Made by a program: the position numbers and the translations under genes. A DNA stretch of 64,000 nucleotides from Chitinophaga lutea (GTDB lineage: Bacteria; Bacteroidota; Bacteroidia; Chitinophagales; Chitinophagaceae): NCBI RefSeq assembly GCF_003813775.1, contig NZ_RPDH01000002.1:1612001-1676000 (forward strand), given 5' to 3'. The notes below the pieces were generated by a model that worked only from the letters and a program-made list of their open reading frames with translations, had not been told where the DNA came from and did no database searches. Shown one piece after another: positions 28,304 to 37,795 of the stretch. Each line of letters begins with the position of its first letter. Position 1 is the stretch's first letter.

Positions 28304-28804
28304 ATGAGAATGAGACACTACTTTGGGCTGTTAAGCCTCCTGGCCGTAACTTTTTTCGCCGCCTGCAACAAAAACGACAAACCGGCGCAACCCTTCGACC
28401 CGGCCAAACAGGCCGAAACCGATGAACAGCTGATCCGGGAATACATCGCCAAAAATAACATCACCGGCACCGTCAAAGACGCCACCAGTGCCCTGCATTA
28501 TAAAGTATTGGCGCCCGGCATCGGCGGCGATACCATGAAGCTCAACGACCGCATGAACGTCAGCTACAAAGGCACCCTGCTCAACGGCACCGTGTTCGAC
28601 GAAGGCGATAAAACCAGACTGAGCGAGGCCCGCCTCGACCAGTTGATCGAAGGCTGGAAAATCGGGCTGCGCAAAATCACCAAAGAAGGCAAAATCCAGC
28701 TGTTCGTGCCCTCCGCCCTGGGGTATAAAAACTCGGCAACGGGTAAAATCCCGGCCAATTCCGTGCTCATTTTCGAAGTCACCCTCCACAATTATTATTA
28801 CTAG
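28304..28804 (+). CDS. FKBP-type peptidyl-prolyl isomerase lipoprotein
   Basis: 166 residues. A lipoprotein signal ends VTFFAACNKND (Cys21). One FKBP domain covers about residues 65-164, with VSYKGTLLNGTVFDEG, LIEGWKIGLRKITKEGKIQLFVPSALGY and IPANSVLIFEVTLHN. This keeps more of the family pattern than the preceding paralogue. It would catalyse proline isomerisation of envelope proteins after export. It is second in a two-gene unit and is closed by a hairpin. Confidence 0.9.
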   Translation: MRMRHYFGLLSLLAVTFFAACNKNDKPAQPFDPAKQAETDEQLIREYIAKNNITGTVKDATSALHYKVLAPGIGGDTMKLNDRMNVSYKGTLLNGTVFDEGDKTRLSEARLDQLIEGWKIGLRKITKEGKIQLFVPSALGYKNSATGKIPANSVLIFEVTLHNYYY

Positions 28805-28821
28805 CATCTGCTGTACGATAG

Positions 28822-28856
28822 AAAAATGCCCGCCCGTCACAAGGCGGGCATTTTTT
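28822..28856 (+). terminator. Terminator of the FKBP pair
   Basis: A 13-bp stem (28822..28834 and 28843..28855) with an eight-base loop and a T run. Confidence 0.85.
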
Positions 28857-28923
28857 ATGGTCAGGGAATGATTTTTTTGTTATTTTTAATTGCCCCGCAT
28901 CAGAATTACAGCGATCAACCAAA

Positions 28924-29511
28924 ATGAGTGAGCGAATACCACATACCACCGCCGAAAACAGTGAGAAAACGCTCGAACTGATTTTTGTGGACATCTTCAG
29001 GCAGCACGAAAGCCGCCTGTATGCGCTTGCCCGCAAACTCACCAAATCGGACCTTTTCGCCGGCGACATCATCCAGGAAGTGTTTATCAAACTCTGGGAA
29101 CAGCGCGGCCAGCTGTCAGAGATCGACAACATGGAAGCCTGGCTGTACCGCCTCACGGAAAACAAAGTCATTGATTTCCTGCGCAAAGCGGCGGCCGACG
29201 ACCGCCTGCGCGAAGCCCTCTGGCAATCGCTCGCCCACAACGCCCAGGAAACGGAAAGCCAGGTGGCCACCCGCGAATACCACCGCATGCTCCAGAAAGC
29301 CATTAACAGCCTGCCGCCCCAGCGCCGCCTCATTTACCAATTGAACCGCGAAAAAGGCCTCAATTACCGCCAGATCGCCGAAGAGCTCCGGATCTCCCGG
29401 CACACCGTCAAAAACCAGCTGTCCACCGCCCTGCAATCCATCCGAAGCTTCATTCTCAAAACCTCCGGACCGCTGTCACTCCTTTTTGTAAAATATTTTT
29501 CAGGCGAATAG
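28924..29511 (+). CDS. ECF sigma factor (FecI-like)
   Basis: 195 residues. Region 2 is visible as YALARKLTKSDLFAGDIIQEVFIKLWEQR; region 4 follows INSLPPQRRLIYQLNREKGLNYRQIAEELRIS with the helix-turn-helix RHTVKNQL. It belongs to the Bacteroidota group of SusCD-associated ECF sigma factors, which are held by a FecR-type anti-sigma protein until an outer-membrane receptor signals substrate binding. The FecR gene starts 81 bases downstream. The upstream sequence TATTTTTA near 28881 is one base off the housekeeping promoter consensus. Confidence 0.95.
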   Translation: MSERIPHTTAENSEKTLELIFVDIFRQHESRLYALARKLTKSDLFAGDIIQEVFIKLWEQRGQLSEIDNMEAWLYRLTENKVIDFLRKAAADDRLREALWQSLAHNAQETESQVATREYHRMLQKAINSLPPQRRLIYQLNREKGLNYRQIAEELRISRHTVKNQLSTALQSIRSFILKTSGPLSLLFVKYFSGE

Positions 29512-29592
29512 GAACATCTTCTTTTTGCTTCGTCTCCCCTATTGAAGGTTACAACTTTTCTAATCCACGTACACCAACACAAGCCCCGCGAG

Positions 29593-30522
29593 ATGGAAGA
29601 ACGGATCAAATATCTATTCAGGCAGTACGCTGCCGGCAAATGCTCCCGGAAGGAGTATGAAGAGTTTTTTGCGTACATCCGCCGGTCGTCGCACGATGAT
29701 TCCATCCGGGCCCTCATACAGGAGGCTTATGCGGCAGACGGGCAGGTGCCCGCCGCTCCGCCTTATGTAGACGGCAACGGGGCGCTGGTGCTGAAAAAAA
29801 CGAAGCGCAGCCTGCGCTGGAGCATGGCCGCGGCCGCGGTACTCGTACTGGGACTGGTGTTCTGGTGGAACAGCAGCCCGGAACTGAAACGCAATTTCAC
29901 CGCCCGCTCCGAGTTCAAATACCTGCTGCTGCCGGACAGTACGCAGGTGTGGCTCAACGCCGCCAGCACGCTCGAGTATCCGCCGCAGTTCAAACCCGGC
30001 ATCCGGGAAGTGTACCTGTCCGGCGAGGCCTATTTCGATGTGCAGCACGCCGATAAAGTACCGTTCGTGATCCACACCGGCACTGTATCTACCACCGTAC
30101 TGGGCACCGCTTTTAATATCAAGGCCTACCCCGGCCTGAAGAATATCATCGTGGCGGTGAACCGCGGCAAGGTGAGCGTGCGCTACGGCAAACAGCAGGC
30201 CGCCACGCTCACGGAAGGCCAGCGGCTGAAAGTGGACCGGGAAGAAACCGTTGCGCCCGCGGCCGTTAAAACCCTCGTGACGGAAGCCGCTCCCTGGAAG
30301 CTGGGCAACCTCGCATACGACAACGAAACGCTGGACGACATCGTGAAAGACCTGGAGCGGGTGTACAACGTGCATATCCGAATTCTCGACGCAGGTGTGG
30401 GACAGACAAAAATATCGACTTCCTTCCGGCGCGACATCGGCGCCGAAAAAGCGCTCGAAGTGCTTTGCAGGCTGACGGACACGGACCTGAAACGTTCGGA
30501 AGGAATTTATCATATTCAGTAG
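29593..30522 (+). CDS. FecR-type anti-sigma factor
   Basis: 309 residues from the ATG at 29593; an upstream TTG at 29542 extends the frame but has no support. A cytoplasmic sigma-binding N terminus (to about residue 75) is followed by one membrane helix (AAAAVLVLGLVFWW) and a periplasmic FecR domain with TRSEFKYL-like strands, LNAASTLEYPPQFK, VYLSGEAYFDVQ and VLGTAFNIKAYP. A C-terminal segment (LDDIVKDLERVYNVHI onward) resembles the STN-like end of Bacteroidota FecR proteins and should contact the SusC signalling domain. It sits between the ECF sigma gene and susC. Confidence 0.95.
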   Translation: MEERIKYLFRQYAAGKCSRKEYEEFFAYIRRSSHDDSIRALIQEAYAADGQVPAAPPYVDGNGALVLKKTKRSLRWSMAAAAVLVLGLVFWWNSSPELKRNFTARSEFKYLLLPDSTQVWLNAASTLEYPPQFKPGIREVYLSGEAYFDVQHADKVPFVIHTGTVSTTVLGTAFNIKAYPGLKNIIVAVNRGKVSVRYGKQQAATLTEGQRLKVDREETVAPAAVKTLVTEAAPWKLGNLAYDNETLDDIVKDLERVYNVHIRILDAGVGQTKISTSFRRDIGAEKALEVLCRLTDTDLKRSEGIYHIQ

Positions 30523-30605
30523 TAGCAATCGGTATCATCAACCAAAATTCAAGTCATGAATACGTACCAACAATCCGGTTACGGATAATGGGCTGTTAAA
30601 TGAAA

Positions 30606-30639
30606 AGAGCCGCTCCTGTTGCGACCAGGGTGCGGCTCT
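30606..30639. terminator. Weak hairpin between fecR and susC
   Basis: An 8-bp stem (30606..30613 and 30632..30639) with an 18-base loop and only a short T stretch. It could be a partial terminator that separates regulator and receptor expression, or chance. Confidence 0.3.
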
Positions 30640-30688
30640 GTTTGCGTTAATAATCCCTGTTTTCAGAATCATTAAACTTACCAAAGCT

Positions 30689-33600
30689 ATGAATTTGTAT
30701 GCAAAACTGCATGGCGTTTCCGTGCTATGCTGTAAATCCAAAAGGTTATTTATGAGAATATCCATTCTGGCGGTATTGCTGACGATCAACGGGCTTTTAA
30801 TGGCCGCATCCGGAACCGGCCAGGACCTGCGTAAACCCGTTTCCATAGAGCTTAAGAACGCCAGCCTGAAAACGGCGCTGCGCAAAATCGAATCACTCGG
30901 CAGGTTGTCGTTTACCTACAAAACGGCCGACATTGCGGCTTACGACAACATCACTTACCAGGCCACCGACAAACCGCTGGCCCTGATACTCGACGACCTG
31001 CTGCGCTCCACCGGCCTGCGGTACGAGCAGGTAGAGGCCAACATCATCATCAAAAAACAGGCCCCCGCAGGTACCCCTGCCGCGGCTGATGATAAGACCG
31101 CGACGCAGCCCGCGGCCGTTTATGACGGCGGCATCAAAGGCGTGGTGAAAGACCAGACCGGCGCGCCCGTTCCGTTCGCCACCATCACCGTCGTGGGCAC
31201 CACCCGCGGCACCGTGGCCAACGCCAACGGCGAGTTCACCATTACCGGCCTGAAAGCCGGCGCTTACCAGCTGCAGGCCTCCGCCATGGGCTTCAGCGCC
31301 ATGCAGCAGAACGTGACCGTGCAGGACAATGCCAACGCCACCCTTAATTTCCAGCTCAGCCTTGGCGACACCAACCTTAGCGAGGTAGTGGTGACCGCCC
31401 TGGGCATCAACAGGAACCAGCGCTCGCTGGGATACGCCACCCAACAGGTAGACGGCGATAACCTTACCCTCACCAAAGAACAGAACGTGCTCGGCTCCCT
31501 CGCCGGGAAAGTGGCCGGCGTGCAGGTGACAGGCTCGTCAGGCTCCAGCATGGGCGGTACGCAGAAGATCAAGATCAGGGGCGTCAACTCCATTTCCGGG
31601 GCAGACCAGCCGCTGATCGTTATCGACGGCACCCCTATCTCCAACGCCAACTTCGCCGCCAGCGACCGGGCCGACTATGGCAATATCGGACAGGACGTGA
31701 ACCCTGAAGACATTGAAACCATCAACGTACTCAAAGGCCCCGCCGCGTCCGCCCTCTACGGTATCCGCGGGCAGTACGGCGTGATCATGATCACCACCAA
31801 AAAAGGAAAACGCGGCGCCAAAAAAGTGGACGTGCAGCTCAATAGCGCTTACTCCATCGAAAAAGCCGCCAATTTCATGGAGCTGCAAAACCTTTACGGT
31901 GCAGGCTCCACACAAACTTGGCGCACGCTCGCCAACGGACAGAAGTTCGTGCAGCTCGATTACGACGAAAGCTGGGGCCCGAAAATGGACGGCACGCCCG
32001 TTCGCCAGGTGTTCAGCTTTTACCCGCAGGATCCCGAGTATGGCAAAGAAACCCCCTTCGTGCCCCACCCCAGCAACATCGAGGATTTCTATGAAACCGG
32101 CCATACGTTCAACAACGGCATCAACGTTTCCGGCGGCAGCGAAAGCGCTTCTTTCCGGGTGAGTTACAACAATACCAACATCTCCGGCGTGGAGCCCAAT
32201 ACCTGGCTGAAAAGGAACAACCTCGGCATCAACGCTTCGCTCGACCTCACCCCGAAATGGACGGTATCCACCAATATCAACTACGCCAACAACAGCGCCC
32301 AGCGGCCCTCGCAGGGTTCCGAATGGGGTGCGCGCTACCTGGTGCAATGGTTCCAGCGCAACCTGGATATGAAACGCATGAAGGACTACCGGTATGCAGA
32401 CGGTACCGTCAAACACTGGAACCTCGACCCGCCCGCCACCGGCAGCAGCGGCGTACTCACCGATTTCGGCGCGCTGTACTGGGACAACCCTTATTTCGAC
32501 GCATTTGAAAATACCAGCAACGACAGCCGCGACCGCTTTTTCGGCGATCTCGGCCTCACCTGGAAAGTAACGCCCGAACTGAAGATCAGCGGTTTTGTGA
32601 GAGGCGATATGTACACCCAGAACATCGAAAGCCGCATCGCTTACGGCAGCCGGCGCGTGGCGCAGTATGCCACTGGTAAATACCAGAACCGCGAGCTCAA
32701 CTACGAATTCCTGGCGCAATACACCAAAAACTGGGACGACTTTTCCTTTAACGCCAACCTCGGCGGCAACATCTACAGCCGCCGCTACAGCTATGTGACC
32801 GGCACCACACAGGGCGGCCTTTCCAGCCCCGGTTACTACAGCCTCGACGCTTCCGTAGACCGGCCCCTCAGCAGCTCTTACCTGCTCCGCAAACAAATCC
32901 GCAGCGGCTACGGCATGGCCTCGCTCGGTTATAAAAACACGTATTTCGCAGACGTCTCTTTAAGAAACGACAACTCTTCCGCCCTTCCGGCAAATAACAA
33001 TTCTTACTGGTACCCGTCTATATCCGGCAGCTTTATTTTCAGCGAGGTGATGAAGTGGAAACCATTGTCGTACGGCAAGCTGCGCCTCAGCTACGCACAG
33101 GCCGGCTCCGACCTCGGCGTGTATGAAACATCCCTCAACTACGGGCAGGGCAATTATTACAAAGACGGCCCCAACCCCACCATCAACACGCTGTACATCC
33201 TCGACGACCTGGTGAATGAAAACATCAAACCCTCCTTCGCACATTCCTACGAAGCGGGCATCGACCTGAAGTTCCTCGACGGCAGGCTGGGTGCGGAATT
33301 CACCTATTACGTGCAGAAAAACAAAAACCAGATCATCCCCCTCGGCCTTTCCGGCACCAGCGGTTTTGCCCGCACCACCATCAACGCGGGGCTGATCGAA
33401 AACAAAGGGTTCGAGGTAACGCTAACGGCAACGCCCGTACGCAGCCAGTTCTTTACCTGGAACACCATCTTCAACCTGAACAGGAACCGCAGCATGGTAG
33501 TAGAGCTCGGTCCCGGCCAGGATGTGTACCCCCTGTATTCCACCACCTACTCGCAGGTAACCTCGTACCTGAACGCGTATAAGGGCCAGCCTTTCGGCAG

Positions 33601-34273
33601 CCTCATCGGCAAGGCTTACCAGCGCGATTCCGCCACCGGGCAGATTCTGCTGGGCGCCAACAACCAGCCGCTGTACACTTCCGAAACGCATAATTTCGGC
33701 AGCGTGCTGCCCGATGTGACGGGCGGTTTCCAGAACATGTTCCAGATCTGGAAATTCGACCTGGGCGTGATGATCGATTACCAGATCGGCGGGCAGTTCT
33801 TCAGCCGCTCCGCCATGCTGGCCGCCAAAACGGGGATGGCCGCAGAAACGGCGGCGTTCAACGACAAGGGCAAGAATGTAAGGGATCCGCTGGCCGACGG
33901 CGGAGGCGTAAAAGTGAGCGGCATTTCGTCCGTCACCAAACAGCCGGTTACTGCTTACGTGGATGCGCGTACCTATTACCGCACCACGCTCGGCACGCAT
34001 GTGTATGAAGAATGGCTGTATGGCGCCGACTATATCAAGCTCCGCGAGATCCGGCTGGGATATACGCTGGACAAAGCGGCGCTCGGCAGACTGCCCTTCT
34101 CCAAAATCAACATCGCGCTGATCGCCCGCAACCCGGTCATGATTTGGCAGAAGGCGCCGAAGGGGCTCGACCCCACGGAGCTGTCCACCGGCGCACAGGC
34201 CATCAGCTGGTATGAGTCCGGGCAGTCCAACACCGTTCGTTCATTTGGCGCAAACCTTACTGTCAATTTCTAA
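30689..34273 (+). CDS. SusC/RagA-type TonB-dependent receptor with STN domain
   Basis: 1194 residues. Order of parts: signal sequence (about 25-45, hydrophobic ISILAVLLTINGLLMA), STN signalling domain (about 50-110, with ALILDDLLRSTGLRY), carboxypeptidase-like domain (about 145-225, IKGVVKDQTGAPVPFATITV), plug domain (LGSLAGKVAGVQVTGSSG, LIVIDGTPISN, IETINVLKGPAASALYG) and a C-terminal beta-barrel. The STN domain fits a receptor that signals through the adjacent FecR/ECF pair. It imports an oligomer too large for porins; no enzyme gene nearby reveals which. Confidence 0.97.
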   Translation: MNLYAKLHGVSVLCCKSKRLFMRISILAVLLTINGLLMAASGTGQDLRKPVSIELKNASLKTALRKIESLGRLSFTYKTADIAAYDNITYQATDKPLALILDDLLRSTGLRYEQVEANIIIKKQAPAGTPAAADDKTATQPAAVYDGGIKGVVKDQTGAPVPFATITVVGTTRGTVANANGEFTITGLKAGAYQLQASAMGFSAMQQNVTVQDNANATLNFQLSLGDTNLSEVVVTALGINRNQRSLGYATQQVDGDNLTLTKEQNVLGSLAGKVAGVQVTGSSGSSMGGTQKIKIRGVNSISGADQPLIVIDGTPISNANFAASDRADYGNIGQDVNPEDIETINVLKGPAASALYGIRGQYGVIMITTKKGKRGAKKVDVQLNSAYSIEKAANFMELQNLYGAGSTQTWRTLANGQKFVQLDYDESWGPKMDGTPVRQVFSFYPQDPEYGKETPFVPHPSNIEDFYETGHTFNNGINVSGGSESASFRVSYNNTNISGVEPNTWLKRNNLGINASLDLTPKWTVSTNINYANNSAQRPSQGSEWGARYLVQWFQRNLDMKRMKDYRYADGTVKHWNLDPPATGSSGVLTDFGALYWDNPYFDAFENTSNDSRDRFFGDLGLTWKVTPELKISGFVRGDMYTQNIESRIAYGSRRVAQYATGKYQNRELNYEFLAQYTKNWDDFSFNANLGGNIYSRRYSYVTGTTQGGLSSPGYYSLDASVDRPLSSSYLLRKQIRSGYGMASLGYKNTYFADVSLRNDNSSALPANNNSYWYPSISGSFIFSEVMKWKPLSYGKLRLSYAQAGSDLGVYETSLNYGQGNYYKDGPNPTINTLYILDDLVNENIKPSFAHSYEAGIDLKFLDGRLGAEFTYYVQKNKNQIIPLGLSGTSGFARTTINAGLIENKGFEVTLTATPVRSQFFTWNTIFNLNRNRSMVVELGPGQDVYPLYSTTYSQVTSYLNAYKGQPFGSLIGKAYQRDSATGQILLGANNQPLYTSETHNFGSVLPDVTGGFQNMFQIWKFDLGVMIDYQIGGQFFSRSAMLAAKTGMAAETAAFNDKGKNVRDPLADGGGVKVSGISSVTKQPVTAYVDARTYYRTTLGTHVYEEWLYGADYIKLREIRLGYTLDKAALGRLPFSKINIALIARNPVMIWQKAPKGLDPTELSTGAQAISWYESGQSNTVRSFGANLTVNF

Positions 34274-34283
34274 AGTTACGATC

Positions 34284-35675
34284 ATGAAAAAATCCTTCAT
34301 CATAGCAGGTATCTGCATCGCACTGGGGGCCTGCAATAAATTCGGCGACATCAACGTAAACCCGAACCTGCCGCAGCAGGCGTCCAATACACAGCTGATC
34401 GCCAGCGCACAGCTGTACCTGCCCGTACTGGCGGAATCGCCCCAGGGCGAATATCTCGGCCAGTACCTGTCTGAAACGCAGTATCCCAACCTCTCCCTTT
34501 TCAACCAGGTGAGCGCGAGCTTTTACGGCATTTACTACGGGCCGCTGATGAACCTCGATTCGGTGCTGCGCGCCAAAGTGCACAATCCCGCCGAAGGGCC
34601 CGCCGCCAACCAGGTAGCCGTCGCGAAAATCCTGAAATCGTATTATTTCTGGCATATCACCGACCGTTGGGGCGATGTACCCTATTCCGCCGCATTGCAG
34701 GGGAAGAACGATTTTACGCCGGTATACGACAGGCAGGAGGCTATCTATACCGACCTGTTCCTGCGGCTGGATGAGGCTGTGAAAATGATCGTACCCGGCA
34801 GTATCACCAACGATATCAATTTCAAGGGGAACATGGACCAGTGGAAAAAATTCGCCAACACCATCCGTATGCTGATGGCGCTGCGTTTGTCCGAAGCCGC
34901 TCCCGAAAAGGCAAAAGCCGAATTCAACGCCGCGCTCGCCGGCGGTATCATGACCAGCAATGCCGACAACCTCGTATTCAAACACCTCGCCGAACAGGCC
35001 AACGAAAGTTACTGGTACGACCAGGTTACCGATCAGAACCGGAAATGGTGGGCCATCAGCCTTACCCTCATGAATAAAATGAAACCGGTGGATGATCCCC
35101 GCCTGCCCGTTTATGCCGACAAAAATTCCGGCGGCAACTATGTGGGGCTTGAATTCGGTAAAACCGAAGGCCTGAGCACCAGCGCATTTTCGCTGCTGGG
35201 TTTTGAAAACCGCAAGCAGGACGCCAGCGTGTACCTCGTTACCTACGCCCAGGCCCTGTTCGCGAAAGCCGAAGCCGCCAAACGCGGCTGGATAACCGGT
35301 GGCGAAGCCGAAGCAGAGAAGAACTACAAACTCGCCATCGAACATTCCGTGCGCCAGTGGAAAAACAACGACACCACCGGTTACGGCGTGATGATGTCCA
35401 AACCCGGCATGCCTTACAATGCGGCCACCGGGATGGAGCAGATCGCCACCCAGCGCTGGGTGCACCTGTTCCTGCACGGATACGAGGCCTGGGCCGAATG
35501 GAGAAGGACCGGTTTCCCCGTACTGCACAAACCCCAGGGTAAAGAAATACCCACGCGCCAGGGCTATCCCAGCGACGAGGTGTTCAACAACCGCGAAAAT
35601 TACCTGAACGCCGTTAATACCCAGTTCGGCAGCGCCGGCGACGGCCTGTACGGTAAACTGTGGTGGGACAAATAA
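34284..35675 (+). CDS. SusD/RagB-type outer-membrane lipoprotein
   Basis: 463 residues from the ATG at 34284, 10 bases after susC. A lipoprotein signal ends IALGACNKFG (Cys17). The rest is helix-rich with TPR-like character and SusD-like features, such as NVNPNLPQQASNTQLIASAQ near the start, YFWHITDRWGDVPYS, and a late GYEAWAEWRRTGFP motif typical of the SusD-like-2 group. It forms the extracellular lid over its SusC barrel and captures substrate. The pair ends in a hairpin terminator; no glycoside hydrolase, protease or sulfatase follows. Confidence 0.95.
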   Translation: MKKSFIIAGICIALGACNKFGDINVNPNLPQQASNTQLIASAQLYLPVLAESPQGEYLGQYLSETQYPNLSLFNQVSASFYGIYYGPLMNLDSVLRAKVHNPAEGPAANQVAVAKILKSYYFWHITDRWGDVPYSAALQGKNDFTPVYDRQEAIYTDLFLRLDEAVKMIVPGSITNDINFKGNMDQWKKFANTIRMLMALRLSEAAPEKAKAEFNAALAGGIMTSNADNLVFKHLAEQANESYWYDQVTDQNRKWWAISLTLMNKMKPVDDPRLPVYADKNSGGNYVGLEFGKTEGLSTSAFSLLGFENRKQDASVYLVTYAQALFAKAEAAKRGWITGGEAEAEKNYKLAIEHSVRQWKNNDTTGYGVMMSKPGMPYNAATGMEQIATQRWVHLFLHGYEAWAEWRRTGFPVLHKPQGKEIPTRQGYPSDEVFNNRENYLNAVNTQFGSAGDGLYGKLWWDK

Positions 35676-35703
35676 CACTGGAAAACCCGTTTTATACACA
35701 ACA

Positions 35704-35738
35704 AAGGGTGCATCAACAGCTGATGCACCCTTGTTTTT
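35704..35738 (+). terminator. Terminator of the SusC-SusD unit
   Basis: A 12-bp stem (35704..35715 and 35721..35732), five-base loop, T run. Confidence 0.85.
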
Positions 35739-35760
35739 GAATGTTATTGCCCAGAACCCT

Positions 35761-35768
35761 TACCTTTG
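35761..35768 (+). promoter_or_regulatory. TAnnTTTG promoter element of the serine dehydratase gene
   Basis: TACCTTTG, 20 bases before the GTG start at 35788. Confidence 0.55.
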
Positions 35769-35787
35769 AAAATTAAATCATCTATTT

Positions 35788-37215
35788 GTGCCAAACGAGT
35801 GCATTTCCGTATTTGACATTTTCAAGATAGGCATAGGGCCTTCCAGTTCCCATACCCTTGGCCCCTGGCGCGCCGCCATGCGTTTCTGCGACGAACTGCA
35901 GGCCATGGGCATGCTGCAGATGGTCACCCAGGTAAAAGTGCTGCTGTACGGCTCGCTGGCCAAAACCGGCCACGGCCACGGCACCGATATTGCCGTGCAG
36001 CTGGGTCTTTCCGGCGACGATCCGGTGACATTCGACGTGAACAACATCCACTCCAAGATAGACGATATCCGCCGCCACCGCCTTCTTCAACTGCATGGCA
36101 GCCATACCGTTACATTCGACCCCGTTGAAGATATCGAATTCCTGTTCGAAGCTTCCCTTCCTTTCCACCCGAACGCTCTTACTTTCCTGGTAACGTTGTC
36201 TGACGGCGAACAGCTGGCTGCCACGTACTATTCCATCGGCGGCGGCTTTGTAGTGAAAGAAGGCGAATCTAACAGCGGCACCGGCGGCGTGGAGCTGCCC
36301 TTCCCGATCGACACCGCGCGGCAGTTGCTGCAATGGTGCATCAAAACCGGTTATTCCATTTCGGAGCTCGTGATGGAAAATGAACATGCGTGGCGCAGTG
36401 AGGCCGAGACGCGCGCCGGTGTGATGAAGATCTGGCAGGTGATGCAGGAATGTATTTACCGCGGCTGCCATACCACCGGCGAACTGCCCGGCGGCTTGCG
36501 CGTGGGCCGCAGAGCTGCGGCGCTCAATAAAAAATTGTTACAGGGCCGCGGTTACACCGATTACAACAGCTGGGTGAACGCCATCCGCGAAGGCGGCAGC
36601 CATTTTTCGTATACGCTCGACTGGGTGAGCTGTTTCGCACTGGCCGTGAATGAAGAAAACGCTTCGTTCGGCCGCGTGGTGACCGCCCCCACCAACGGCG
36701 CCGCGGGCGTGATACCTGCCGTATTGCAATACTACATTGCATTTTGCGACGGGCTGCATGATGAAAAAATCCTCCAGTTCATTCTCACTGCTTCCGAAAT
36801 AGGCAGCATCTTTAAAAAACGCGCCACCATTTCAGCCGCAATGGGCGGTTGCCAGGCGGAGATCGGCGTGTCTTCCGCCATGGCCGCAGCCGCGCTCACA
36901 GAATGTTTGGGCGGCTCGCAGCGCCAGGTGCTGATGGCAGCCGAAATTGCGATGGAACATCACCTGGGCCTTACCTGCGACCCGATCGGCGGGCTGGTGC
37001 AGGTGCCTTGCATCGAGCGCAATACGATGGGCGCCATCAAAGCCATCACGGCATCACAGCTCGCGCTGCAGAGTAACCCCGAGCTGGCGAAAGTATCGCT
37101 CGACGCGGTGGTGAAAACCATGTGGGACACTGCGCTCGATATGAATTCCAAATACAAGGAAACCTCCGACGGCGGCCTCGCTGTGAATATCCCGATCAGT
37201 TTGCCGGAATGCTGA
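35788..37215 (+). CDS. sdaA: L-serine dehydratase, single-chain iron-sulfur type
   Basis: 475 residues with a GTG start, chosen because the family N terminus ([21 protein letters not shown]) begins a few residues later and no ATG is available. The enzyme deaminates L-serine to pyruvate using a [4Fe-4S] cluster. The N-terminal part is the beta domain. The alpha domain carries [12 protein letters not shown] and the likely cluster cysteines Cys355 (GGCQAEIG), Cys397 (CDPIGG) and Cys408 (VPCIERN). The fused alpha/beta layout matches E. coli SdaA/SdaB rather than the two-subunit Bacillus type. Confidence 0.96.
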   Translation: MPNECISVFDIFKIGIGPSSSHTLGPWRAAMRFCDELQAMGMLQMVTQVKVLLYGSLAKTGHGHGTDIAVQLGLSGDDPVTFDVNNIHSKIDDIRRHRLLQLHGSHTVTFDPVEDIEFLFEASLPFHPNALTFLVTLSDGEQLAATYYSIGGGFVVKEGESNSGTGGVELPFPIDTARQLLQWCIKTGYSISELVMENEHAWRSEAETRAGVMKIWQVMQECIYRGCHTTGELPGGLRVGRRAAALNKKLLQGRGYTDYNSWVNAIREGGSHFSYTLDWVSCFALAVNEENASFGRVVTAPTNGAAGVIPAVLQYYIAFCDGLHDEKILQFILTASEIGSIFKKRATISAAMGGCQAEIGVSSAMAAAALTECLGGSQRQVLMAAEIAMEHHLGLTCDPIGGLVQVPCIERNTMGAIKAITASQLALQSNPELAKVSLDAVVKTMWDTALDMNSKYKETSDGGLAVNIPISLPEC

Positions 37216-37289
37216 TCAGGTCCGGTTTTCGGGTTAGCATATTTTGGCGGGAAATGATGTTCTTCATAAATTGTGTGAAACCCCATTTT

Positions 37290-37484
37290 ATGAAATCATC
37301 AAAACCCAGTTTCGCAAAGGAAATATTAAAAGGGTACGGGGCCGCAGAGGCAATAATGGATGCTATCGACAAGAACAGGGAGGATTTCTTTAAAGGAAAA
37401 AAGATCATAGTTAAGATACCCGCTACCGAAACACGGCCAGAAAGGCTGATCACCATTAACAACAACCCTCCGGAATTCCGCTAG
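37290..37484 (+). CDS. Small protein of unknown function
   Basis: 64 residues from the ATG at 37290; an in-frame ATG at 37257 would give 75. Charged and helical in the first half (AKEILKGYGAAEAIMDAIDKN), then KGKKIIVKIPATETRPE, a possible strand, ending NNPPEFR. No motif recognised. The composition is protein-like and more Lys/Ile-rich than its neighbours. It lies between serine dehydratase and the small membrane-protein frame, in a low-GC islet. Confidence 0.5.
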   Translation: MKSSKPSFAKEILKGYGAAEAIMDAIDKNREDFFKGKKIIVKIPATETRPERLITINNNPPEFR

Positions 37485-37529
37485 AAGCGGTAACTGCCGC
37501 CATTGTTTAATTGTAAAGTGTTAACCCAT

Positions 37530-37745
37530 ATGAATGTCGCCATCGGTGCCTTCATGCTCACGCTCCTTTTAATTCCTGCTATTTCGCTCAGACTGGCTTT
37601 ATACCGCCACCGTTATTTAAAAGAAATGCTGCATACGCTTTCCGTGATGGATACCATGTGGCTGTTCATTATCGTTCCGGTAATGACCCACACCATTCTG
37701 CTGACCGGTTTTCACCTGCTGGATTATGAAGTAAATATGATCTGA
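37530..37745 (+). CDS. N-terminal part of a probably frameshifted membrane protein
   Basis: 71 residues with two strong membrane helices (about residues 4-22 and 45-65) joined by a basic loop (LALYRHRYLKEML). It stops at 37745. The next frame (open from 37730 to 38290) continues the same sort of protein after a -1 shift: inserting one A into the AAA at 37733..37735 gives an uninterrupted frame to 38290 (about 253 residues). I therefore read this as the first part of a gene broken by a one-base deletion, a sequencing error or programmed frameshifting. Taken alone it would be a small membrane protein. No family recognised. Confidence 0.55.
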   Translation: MNVAIGAFMLTLLLIPAISLRLALYRHRYLKEMLHTLSVMDTMWLFIIVPVMTHTILLTGFHLLDYEVNMI

Positions 37746-37795
37746 TCCTTCACATCATAAGCGGACACAAAGAACTGAACGTCCATCAGCAGGGT

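Noticed and set aside
34263..35699. 478-residue minus-strand frame antisense to susD
   Set aside because: Shadow frame; susD has a signal, lipobox and family motifs.
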